A stretch of 64,000 nucleotides of DNA from Istiophorus platypterus (taxonomy: Eukaryota > Chordata > Actinopteri > Istiophoriformes > Istiophoridae). The position numbers and the translations under genes are program-made. Where the stretch lies: NCBI GenBank assembly GCA_016859345.1, contig CM029128.1, positions 17,128,104-17,192,103 on the forward strand, read 5' to 3'. Under the pieces are notes generated by a model, which saw nothing but the letters and a program-made list of their open reading frames with translations, was not told the DNA's origin and searched no databases. Shown here in pieces: positions 23,501 through 33,600 of this stretch (position 1 is its first letter; each line of letters opens with the position of its first letter).

Positions 23501-25750
23501 TTCTGTCAGAGGTTTTGTTGAAACAGATTACTGAAAAACTGGGCTGAAACATATCTGTAGACAGTGTTAGACTGAAAAGGATGTTCCCCCTGACACATTA
23601 AATAAAGTTAAAGGAAAAACTGCTCCCATATGAGTCACTGAGAGATAACTGATTGCTTTGATGAGCATTACAAAAAAATGAATGTTATATTACAGCCGTT
23701 GCAGGTACCTGACCTAGCCCAGGTGGAAACTTGTTGGAGATTTTTGGCTGATGTGTTAAACAGCCCTCTACACCAGCTTCATCAAAATACCAAATGAGGA
23801 TAAGTCTTTTTGCAAGAATCCCATGCAATCCTTCTACGAGAGCAGCGTACCAAACAAAATAACAAAAGATTTTGTGGAGAGACAAGTACAAAGTCTTAAT
23901 TTACATAATACCTTAAATGCCTCCACAGTACATCAGAAATGCTAATACTGTAATCTTTGCACCCCACACTCTATTCAGACTCTGCATGTAATCTGGGTGT
24001 TGTGCAAACAAACAATTCTTTAAAAGTGATTGTAAAAATCAGATATTGGGGAATATTGGTGTTGTCAGGACTTATCCCTGTTTCAACGTCAGATGGTGCA
24101 TAACGTAGGAGAGGGGTTGGACTTTAATGTCAGACACACGTTAAATTTTAGTTGGAAATGGAAAATCTAGTTGACTCCCGAAGCCAGTTGAAGCTAATTG
24201 ACATTTGGAAGACATTTACCAGATGTTGGGTTTGGGTCACCATACCTTGTTACTTTGTGAATGATGGTATCCTCAAGAAGAGGAAGACATTGGATTTTTG
24301 TTGGTTCATTTCAATAGTACTTAAAACAAACATACTATCGCTCCTGTCTTACATCAGTATTCTGTGTCAAATTGATGTTTGCATTAGACGTCTTCCCACG
24401 GAATTTTAGTCACCTGATGTCACAACCCACATTCAATCAAATGTCAACATCTAACAACACTGGTGGCCAGTTGCAAAAGCCTGCTGGGCTGCTAGGCTCT
24501 TTGATCCATTCTACTGTGATTGATCGTGGCACTTTAACCTAGAGGACCTTGCTTTGTCTTCAATCGACCTGCATCTCCATCACATCCACTTAAAGAGAGG
24601 GATCCTCCTGGTGTGAAAAATGGAGGGGTGTCAGAGGGAAGAGAGAGGCAGCCCCTCTGCTACTGTGCCTCACACAGGGTACAGGAGTGGGTGCATGCCG
24701 TAATGAATGAAAGAGGAAGAAACATATTAAACTAGATGTTTTGCTGCCAGTTCTGTTCAGTTACTGAATCAGTTGATAAGTGAAAAGGCTTTGAATTTTC
24801 AGAACACATCTGTTGTGTGCTGTGTTTGTTTTATTTCAACTACTGCTGTCGATGTTCTTTTCTAAAGAGCTTGTATTATTTACTTTTTTGCTTAACAAAA
24901 AGCAAAAAAAAAAAAAAAATCCTCTTCAGAGTTTTGCAAATAGAGCCTCAGTCCTCTGAAGGAGAGGCCATGAATGATCCGTGTAACACTTTAAGTGATC
25001 AGATATTTTTTGTGATCATGGTTCACCAGTAAGTGGATATTTGAATAAATTGTGTTTAAACATCTCTTTGAGGGGCCACCATTTTTTTAACAGACTGGCC
25101 GCTCAGAGCAGTCCCCCTGTACTTAACTATCTTATTTTCAGTTGATGATCACAACTGTGGTCAGTGTATCAGTTTTCAACGGTGGATGATAAGTCAGATC
25201 ATTTCAATACACACGATCATCAATATGTTTCTATCGAGATGATAAAACCATCATAATCATAGAAACATTATTCACCATGAATACCAACCGTACATCAATC
25301 TGTCTGCCTATTGTAGGACTATTTCACTTTATACAGGCTCCTTGAAGTATGAAGCACAATGTCACAATCGCAGTTTTTTCTGGATCATTAGTCGAAGAAG
25401 ATTCAGAGGCCGGTGAAGCTGGGAAAGAATTCAGAACTTCTTTGATGCAGTTCTCTAATGCTGTTGGAGAGGTGAAAGGAGGAATATATTTAGTCAGCAT
25501 ATTTAACCTAGAGCCTGAAAGGACACAATAGGTCCTCGCTAGATCCCAGAAGATTTAATATCCGTTTAATATCCTTTTCTCCCTTAAAAAAGTGAGGTAA
25601 TCTGGATAGCAAAAGACTTGGGTGCACTTGTGACGGGATCTCTTCTGTCAGTCAAACAAAAAAGACCAAGTATCCCCCCCCCCCGGCTGCTGTAGACTGC
25701 TCTCCGTGTTGACCTGCTTGGTACCAGGGGGGTTGAAAAGATTCACAAAG
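20532..25750. other. About 5.2 kb of unassigned DNA
   Basis: No gene is recognised. A-runs occur near 22335-22348 and 24906-24919 and a C-run near 25675-25684. A weak transposase-like reading around 23690-23880 is discussed under findings and is not annotated as a gene. Confidence 0.5.
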
Positions 25751-26180
25751 CCATTTCAATCATCAGGATCCCAATGAAGTTTTTCACCCTGAGCGATGAA
25801 ATCCATTTGGGCAAATGGGACTGGCAGGTGCCCCTGTCTTTGTTTTTGTATAGAAGATTTTGATGCCGAAAAACAGCATAATTCGTCACACTTGAAATGA
25901 GCTTCACATTTCCCCAGTAAGGGAGCCCTTGTGACCGTATGAATAATGACTGCCGTCCATAACAAGCAAAAGCAGAATTTGCATGTTGTTACTTCTCAGT
26001 GGGGAAGGTCGATATGGATGCAAATGATCTTTATACAAGAGACTGTGGTTTGCATTAATACCAATAGCCATCGTTGGTTTCCTTTAACCAGTGCCATGAT
26101 CTTTCCCTTATTATGAACGTGCCCTGTTGGGCCGACATCATGTTGAAAAATAAAATCGGAATTTATGTGCTCTTTCATGC
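25751..26180. promoter_or_regulatory. Candidate regulatory stretch with a consensus octamer
   Basis: A perfect POU octamer ATGCAAAT lies at 26018-26025 within about 400 bases that have no simple repeats or mobile-element matches and a lower AT content than the surroundings. Whether the stretch is conserved in other fish cannot be seen here. The call is a hypothesis based on one strong motif and the surrounding composition. Confidence 0.15.
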
Positions 26181-27422
26181 TTAAAAGAAATAATACTTAG
26201 CTATGTTCGTATTTAGTGCCACACACAAAAACAGATTTTGTGCATCCTTAAGACCTGGCAGACATTGATCATTTGTGGAGTTCATTTGTTCCTTATCTGT
26301 TCTTCACTAAAAATTTCAATTTTGCACTTTGAACACAATCCTCTTAAGACTCCATGTTGTTTGAACCTCCTTCATGTGTCTATTCCAAATGAGTTTGGTT
26401 TCATTATGATTGATGAGGTTGGGTTCTACTGTTTTAGCAGGTTTTTTTCACACTTACATCTCTTGTCTGTCTTTGACAAAGCTGCATCCGCGAGGTCAAA
26501 CTTTAAATTGTGAAGCTAAGCTTTTTTTTCTTACCCAGTACATGTCTGTAAATCAAATTTTTTTTTCTCACCTAAGAGTACGGAGAGAGGAGGGTGTAAA
26601 TGGAGGAAGTGAGTGGAGTGGAGTGTCAGCCACAGGTTTTCTTAATGTCTCTCTTTTCCCCCCCTGCTTTCTCTCTCCTTCTTGTGCTCTGGGTACAATT
26701 TCTTTTCAATGTTTTATCCAATATGTATGACAGTGCATTCCTGTTAGAGAGGCCCTCTTGTATATTAATGATGTCTCCATTATCCCAGGACCACACTCGC
26801 ATCCCAGGAAAGGAGCCAAGATCATGTTGTAAAATAATACTGGAAAGAGGTCCTCTTTCATGGTTATGATTTCACTTGGACAATGTGAATGCCCCCTGTT
26901 AGACTTGTTGATGAAGTGTTGATGCCCCGCCATCATAGCGTTGTCCCCAGGGGAAACCTGTAAGCAACATGTTCGCTATTTGTGCAGGCCAACAACAACC
27001 CACTTGTATGCTTTCTTTTAAAATTAATTAATTTATTTTCTGGCACTCAGTGGATGTAAACTAAGTGTTGTACATGGACACATATAACTACATAATGGCT
27101 GTTTCGTGAGCTGTTACCATGGTAATCTTGCTTTACTCGGAGGCTCTTGCCAGGATCACTAAGGCATGGGGTAAGAGATAGGACTTCTTGTAGTGTTTTT
27201 AACAAACTTAAAATTTTGTTGGAGAAGGTTTTTGAGGGGATTTATTTTGTCTATTACTGCCTACTAGACAATGTTTTGGTGAAATATTGGTTTATTCAGT
27301 CCTGGCCAGATTTTTAAACGCTCAACCGGTGACTTTTTAAGAAATATTATTTCTGAAATTGGTCAGATGGTTGTGTCTATACGTTTTTCACATTAATTCT
27401 AAAACAAGACCTGTAAGAGACC
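26181..27422. other. Unassigned DNA before the small-element cluster
   Basis: No gene is recognised. The palindromic TCCCCAGGGGA near 26944-26954 resembles EBF-type binding sites, but a single motif is not evidence of function. Confidence 0.5.
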
Positions 27423-27732
27423 TTAAAGGATCGGTGTGTAGGACCTAGGGTCTATTGGCAGGAATGGAATATAATATTCACAATAATGTGTATAAAGACC
27501 TAAAACCAAGAAGAAGTTATGTTTTCCTTAGCTTAGATTGAGCCCTTCATATCTATATAGGGAGCAGAACCTCTTCCATGTTTGTATAGTAGCCCTGAAT
27601 GGACAAACCTAACAGGGACAGTTTTCTGTTTTTTTCCTTAAGGTTACCATAGGATCTCCTACATGCTTGGAAAGGGTGGGTGGGGGGGTAATCAGTTTGT
27701 TGTAATCTGTGTTCTCACACACTGGTCCTTTA
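27423..27732. mobile_element. Short inverted-repeat element (MITE-like), about 310 bp
   Basis: The left end TTAAAGGATCGGTGTGTAGG and the right end CACACTGGTCCTTTA are imperfect inverted repeats: TAAAGGATCGGTGTG against TAAAGGACCAGTGTG, with 13 of 15 matching. Internal landmarks include GGAATGGAATATAATATTCA, TTGAGCCCTTCATATC, TATAGGGAGCAGAACCTCTT, TAGTAGCCCTGAATGGACAA and TAGGATCTCCTACATGCTTG. From memory this matches a very common percomorph element with the same ends. It has no coding capacity. A clear target-site duplication was not resolved. Confidence 0.75.
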
Positions 27733-28391
27733 TAGATTTATTGGGACTTTTAGCTGGAGAGCAGCCAGTGGTGAAATCAACAGACAAGACAGTTAGACTC
27801 CGATTTGTCTGTGAATGTTTTACCCAGCCTGCTCATTGTTTTCAGTCCATCGTGTTGAAGGAATCACTCATCCATTCTCTAGATTGTGAATCATCACTCA
27901 CATATGATGGCTTTTTGAAAACAAGTGCTAATATGGAAGAAAATACATATTTATAGCATGGCCACTGAGAATTCTCAGTTCTGACTGGCTATCAGGTGCG
28001 GATTGATTTATGGATACTAGATAATTTAACCGGACACCTGTAACGCAGGTGTTTGTTATCAGCTCCAAATTAAACGTTCCCTTCATGAGATACATTACAC
28101 ATTCCTGCCCATGACAATAATACACCAACAGAGGCAAAGAAAAAGAGGACCACTGGAGTAAAGATGGCTGTAGCTAAAGAATGTCAGATTATTTTTCTTT
28201 TTTTAATCAGCTTTGTTAATGTTTTATCAGGAAAGAAATGGATTCAGCACTCTGTGTTTTGGAGAGTAACCCCACTCACAAGACCAAATTCACAGGGCAC
28301 CCTTAATGTGCTCATATTAGACTCAGGGCAAGGGCAGCAACAAGAAGGCTTAGCTGGAGTTTGAAGCTTGTGTTATTTGTGAAACCAGGAA
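27733..28391. other. Unassigned DNA between two small elements
   Basis: It contains a perfect 16-bp palindrome ACTGAGAATTCTCAGT at 27964-27979. No gene is recognised. Confidence 0.5.
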
Positions 28392-28612
28392 CAGCAGCTG
28401 TGGCTCAGGAGGTAAGTGCATTATAGCAGGGCTGGTGGTTCAATCCTGACCTCCTCCTGTCCACATGTCCCTGGGTTACTGCCAACGGTCAGGCCAGCAC
28501 CTCACATGGTGGCTCACTGCCAGAGGTATGTGATAGTGTGAAGGGGTGAATGAGACAAATAATGGAGCATTTTGGATAAAAGTGCTATAGAAATACATGC
28601 GATTTATCATGG
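28392..28612 (+). mobile_element. tRNA-derived SINE
   Basis: A box A-like TGGCTCAGGAGGT (about 28401-28413) and a box B-like GGTTCAATCC (28437-28446) form an internal RNA polymerase III promoter with tRNA-like spacing. Downstream, CCTCCTGTCCACATGTCCCT, GAAGGGGTGAATGAGACAAA and AAAAGTGCTATAGAAATACA match in order the body and LINE-like tail of a widespread teleost SINE that I recall. It is non-coding and mobilised by a partner LINE. The tail resembles AAAAGCGCTATATAAAT, with substitutions indicating an old copy. Confidence 0.8.
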
Positions 28613-28734
28613 ATAAATTATTTTGATTTTTAAATACTGCTGTTGGTTTATAAAGCAAAAAATGTTTTAGGGTTAGAGTACATTTCTAAAATGCTGCTAT
28701 GTCATAAACCATCCATTTCCCTAAGTTCATCTGG
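28613..28734. other. Spacer between SINE and LINE tail
   Basis: Short AT-rich DNA without recognisable features. Confidence 0.5.
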
Positions 28735-29102
28735 GACAGGTCTGCTTTCTGTCCCCAGAGTCAAAACTTAACATGGTGAAGCTTGTTCCGGTTTTACGCT
28801 CCACATATCTGGAACGAAGTCCCAGAGAACTGCAGGTCTGCGGCAACGGTCAGTCCTCTTTAAATCAAGCCTGATAACTTTTCAATTGTCACTGCCTTTT
28901 TTTAAATCAAAAAATTACAAATTTCGTCAACTGCATTGTAACTTTTGCCCTATTTTTTTTCTATTTAATTCTTTTTTAAATTTCTATCTAAATGCCTTGT
29001 AATTTCTTGTTTTGCTTTAACATTTGGTCTTGATGGCTATTATTTTTGTGTAAAGCACTTGTAATTTCCTTGTTTTTGTACTATGCCACACAAATAAACT
29101 TT
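28735..29102 (+). mobile_element. L2-type LINE relic, 3' end
   Basis: CTGTCCCCAGAGTCAAAACT is followed by a frame reading FYAPHIWNEVPENCRSAATV. This is the counterpart of the L2 protein end, whose consensus reads AAPKLWNSLP and then SFKSRLKT. The coding part ends around 28870. The remainder is the AT-rich 3' untranslated tail with GTAAAGCACTTGTAATTTCC (29050-29069) and ACACAAATAAACTTT at the end, as in L2 tails that finish in a GTGCTATACAAATAAA-like motif. It is 5'-truncated and broken. Confidence 0.75.
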
Positions 29103-30552
29103 CAAGCATTTTCGTGAACATGGGTTCCCTGTTTGCTGTAATATTTCCTCACACATAGCTGTAGGTCAACATAATTAAGACAGTTTGCCATTGGTCAGCG
29201 GTAAAAATATATCAAATTGAACCTGAGGTGAATGCCACAGGCAGATTAACTTCACTACTGTGAGCAAATATTGATCACAACTATTCCATTCAATTGACTG
29301 GATTCTGTGTGAAGCCTTGGTGGTATAACTGCTAGTGTCACAAGGGACAGAGACTTAGCTGAATCAATCAAAAACAAATAATCCTTCTCAGTGGTTGTAA
29401 AGCAAACCACTAACTTTTGGAGTCAACCATCTCTATGAAAGAGCCTTTGAAACAGAAACAGAGGAGTTTCTATTCCACTGCTGGTCTGTGATTAGTAATT
29501 GTCTGTCATTACTGAAACACAACCCTAAGGAGCTCCCTGGGTCCCTTCAGATAAGACACTGACAGGTGGAGCAGGGAAGACTACCAGTTCCAAACAAGCA
29601 GCTACACAATGTAGTACACACAGCAGCCCAGCTCACTACACTTCTGCACAACACCTAAAAGTCCTTATCAGGATGCTCCAGCCAGCCCTCAGGGGCTTGC
29701 TAAACACATATCGCGGAATACTCCCCACTGAATTAGTACACATGGGAGTACACACATGTGTGCAGAATAACCACCACTAATGTACATTTGTGCGGTGGAG
29801 GTTGTCCAATTTGCAGAGTCCTTGGGCTCCATCAGCTCTTTTTAAATTTCTCCCTCTGACACTAGACCAAAGTTTGCTCCAGCAGGTACCCAGTGTACGC
29901 CAGTTTGAGCTGGTGTAGTGTATATGACTAGACATAATTTCCTAAATTTTAATCCTGACTAAACTCAGATTAGGTTTTCAATCCCCACAAGGAAATGCAA
30001 AAACAAAAATGTAAAATTATCTGGGATAAGAACACTACCAACATACAGATAAAAGATACAAGATATTGTTCATGCAAAGTAATTTATTTCCATATCAAAA
30101 GGACATAAAATGATTGAACCAAGCTATAGATTAACCTAACAGAAATAAACAAATTGGCTATTTCACTTTTACAGTAATAAACGAAAACAAAATGTGGAAC
30201 TGACAACAGATATTAATAACTTTCCAAAATGAAATCCTGCCTCACAAACCTATCTCTGAAAAAATCATTCGAAAGCTGCAGTATTTGTTTTTTATAAGAA
30301 TAACCACTGATAAGGTCTCTTTTGTGTGGGAATATACAGTATACAGTATCCTGGATATTATTTATTTGTGAGCTTATTAGTTGTCTACATACACTGTCTT
30401 ATATTTAATCACTGCCTGAAAATATCAGGGTTGCAGATGTGGTGACAGATTTTAAATTAGGTCTTGAAAGAGATTTTTTGGGGAATTTTATTACCTTTTA
30501 GCTGCTTGGTGCAAGGGATGCTGATGTTGGTCTGTTTGAAAAAGTATCATAT
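29103..30552. other. Unassigned DNA
   Basis: About 1.4 kb without recognisable genes or repeats. Confidence 0.5.
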
Positions 30553-30700
30553 TTACTTTAGTGATCCCATGGCTCCCCTTGCCACTCTAAAGCTAATATA
30601 TTTGTCTTTTAGTCACATGTCTTGACAACAACCATATGGATTGGCATGGAATTTCATAGCGATATCTTTGGTGCCTTCAAGATACCATTACAGAGCTACT
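30553..30700 (+). repeat. Percomorph dispersed repeat P, copy 3 (partial)
   Basis: Landmarks are TAGTGATCCCATGGCTCCCC, GTCACATGTCTTGACAACAA and TATGGATTGGCATGGAATTT. They correspond to the first segment of the element at 12531. Confidence 0.5.
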
Positions 30701-30779
30701 TATAGACATATACAAGTACATAACATTTTTTGAACAAAATTAAAAGAGAAGTTCAACAGATAGGAGGCCTGAGTTTATA

Positions 30780-30950
30780 ATTATTTCCTCAACCACAGAG
30801 GTTATATTTTCACTTATGTCTGTTTGTTGTTATTTTGTTTATTTCACAAAAACTACTAAACCAATTTGCAAAACATTTGGTAAAGAAATGGGGCATCAGC
30901 CAGGGAAGGACCTACTAAATTTTGGGGGAGATCCAGTTAAAAGCACAACT
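30780..30950 (+). repeat. Teleost dispersed repeat Q
   Basis: CACAGAGGTTATATTTTCAC, TGTCTGTTTGTTG, CACAAAAACTACTAAACCAA, GAAATGGGGCATCAGCCAGG and TGGGGGAGATCCAG occur in the order I recall from a common teleost interspersed repeat. It has no coding capacity. Class and termini are not known to me. Confidence 0.6.
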
Positions 30951-33117
30951 CCAGAATGTTTTCATTAATTTCCTTAACACTGCGAGATGGGTTATTAATT
31001 GTGGAATTGATGATTGTAGATGTTTACAAATAAAGCAATTCGTAATTGGTTGACTAACAATTGCTGAGATGAATGAGTTAGTGATTCTTAATGCTTGTTT
31101 CTAAAGCAAAAAAATAAACCTACCTACCAAGCACCAAATGTCAGACAAATTTAGCAAATAGCCATGAAGCAAGTGTTGTATTTAGAAGCTAAAAACAATA
31201 CTTGTTTTACCCTCAGGAGTTTGTGAAGATCAAACCAAAGGTAAAACTAGATTGAATGCTGGACTTGAATTTATGAAGTGGACAACTTTTGCTGACACAT
31301 TAACCCAAACCACCTGATAAGGTGACAATATAATAGAGCGATTTGCAGTCAGGTTGTTTTGGAGTTCTTCTGCTGGAAAGTGGTCAAGCATTACTGATGG
31401 AATCTTAGATAACTCATGATAATTGAGAGAAAAAAAAGATTCAATGGTCTTATGTACTAAAGTATTTTCTCTATAGCTTGGGATGTTCCGATTGATGGTG
31501 GTTTCACAGATATTCCGAAATAATTCCAAATTAAGCATGTTGACCCATTTTTCCTCACACTAACTATAAGTAACTGTAGTGGAATAACTTATCTTGAAAG
31601 GTGAGATAATGTGCAGATACATCTTTTGCCACCCTCTTTTCAACTTAACTTTCCATGGCTTACTTAGAAATGACATTTATCCAGTAGTTCATACATGTGA
31701 ATGGCACACACTTTGAATTAACTTAAATGTATTTTTGACAGTAGATCTTACGGAGTCAAAGGAATGTCTAACTCGTGTTACAAACACCCAAATCTGTTCA
31801 TAGATAGACAGAACAGTTCCACAGATCCAAGCCAACAGCGATTGAAATCTGTCTTGTTTGAAGTTGCATGCCCTCTCTGTGCTCACATTTTCTTGTCGCA
31901 GGTGTCTGGTCATGATACCGGCCTAGGACAGCGAACACAGATAAAATGAACTATTACCAGCAATTTGATTGAACTGTCAGCTCCAGCACTCTCTCCCTCT
32001 CTCTCTCTCTCTCTCTTTTGACAATCTGACAGTGTTGTGCTTCTTTCAGACCATTTCATGTTTTTTACAATAGACATGCTTTAGTAGCCTCTGGAAAATA
32101 ATAAAAACAAGGTTGATTCCTGTGTCTTCTATTATCTTGTCATCATGAAAACATGATTCGGAAGCCTTGCTGTTTGTCTGTGGTGTTGATGTCTCTCTGA
32201 CTTCTGTTTAAATGAACTGCAACCATTAAATTTATTCTTTCAAAAAACTTTTTTCAGAGGTACTGAGATACAGTCAAAACACATTAGAAATATTTCTGGC
32301 CAAGACTTTTGAGCTCTTAGCTTTGTAAGCATAGCTACTGGCTACACATACTGTAGGTGATTGAATTATTTATAAATTTCATGTGGTTTGGCTACTAAAG
32401 TGTTAGAACTTTGGAGTGGCTCTAATGGCTGTTTCCTTATATAAACTGAAGACATTGTCCAAAGTTGCCCTTTCACATATGTAGCACACAACAAGACAGA
32501 TTGGGATTGTGCGAGTGAGATTGAGGAGGCAGGATAGAAACATTATCAACATGCCCACTTGTGCACTTTGAATTCTCTGGACATGACCTGCTCTGTTCAT
32601 ACATTGGCTCGATCAGCCATTACACAGACTTTGTACTAAAGAGCTGGCAGGGTAAAGTCCATTTAATTTCAAGTTCAGTTGATTTGGATATTCGCGTACT
32701 CACATGCAGCTCATCCAGGTAATGTCTAGGTGAATTAAGGGATGTAGATCATGGTTGAAAGCAAATTATTTTTTTCAAAGCCAGGGGTCAACACAATGAA
32801 TATTGATGAAGTAGGTGTCAACACTTTGTTAATAGCGCCCCTCCCCACTGTCAAAGATAATAGCCCATCAGTCTGGAATGTCATTGTGGCCCTCTTTCCC
32901 CCCACGCCCATCAGTTTAGAAAGTCAGAGTGAATTGTAAGACAAGAGAAGATAATACAGTTCATTTAACATGCTGTGCAAACATACAATGGATACAATTT
33001 TGATTAATACAAAGTGCAATCACACTGAAGTCATGGAAAAGTACAAATTGAGCGACATTCCTGTGAGACTTTCGTTAGGGATGAATAAAGTTCTATCTTA
33101 TTTCATCTACATCGTAA
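30951..33117. other. Unassigned DNA with a CT microsatellite
   Basis: No gene is recognised. A CT tract lies at about 31989-32017. A minus-strand frame of 102 codons (31230-31538) has no recognisable domain and is listed among the rejected items. Confidence 0.5.
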
Positions 33118-33600
33118 AATCCTCAGTCATGCTTCAAAACCGTTTCTGTCTGGTTGAAGGCAAAGTTAGACATCACATGTTTTGCACCTCCAAGGAGATT
33201 CTGTCTGCTTTCCCCACGCATCCTGAAACATACACAGGTCTTGTGTCCAGGAGTCACTGATAAGCACAGCCCCAGGAAATGGCACATGGACACCCCTAGC
33301 TTTCTTTGCAGGGGTCTTCTCTGTGTCATGGGTCACACCACACAGCTGTGAAGAGCGCTCCTCCATGAAAGCCCTATGGTTGCCCTCAAGGCACCATTCA
33401 CTCTAAGGATTTGATCAGGTATTTGTCCCTTGACATCACCTGTGAGATGAAAAGGACTGAAAAGATGTTTTCCCACCAGTAGTCAGTGGTGTTATCCAGG
33501 TTGATCATTTCCATGCAGAATATCCAGCTGTACTTTGCAAATCTGGTTGCGATCCTGGCCTCTTGCATGCTGATGTTCAGGCAGAGCAGTTTCCCCAGCA
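33118..33600 (-). pseudogene. piggyBac-family transposase relic, internally deleted
   Basis: Two blocks in transposase order are visible on the minus strand. The upstream block (about 33398-33510) reads TTDYWWENIFSVLFISQVMS and then RDKYLIKSLE before a stop, resembling the start of the DDE domain (DYW, then VMSRDRF). The downstream block (about 33118-33255) reads WRCKTCDV, stop, LCLQPDRNGFEA. An upstream cysteine block, CVCFRMRG, is in another frame. Together they resemble the C-terminal cysteine-rich DNA-binding domain (CxxC, CxxCDVxLC, DRNCF). The catalytic aspartates that normally lie between the blocks are missing, so several hundred codons have been deleted. The element is non-functional. 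The match is from memory of the family pattern. Confidence 0.55.

Noticed and set aside
28437..28446. tRNA-like box B suggesting a tRNA gene
   Set aside because: No acceptor stem or anticodon arm can be folded around it; the context is a SINE.
31230..31538. 102-codon minus-strand ORF
   Set aside because: No recognisable family, AT-rich codons, no splice or promoter context; plausible by chance.
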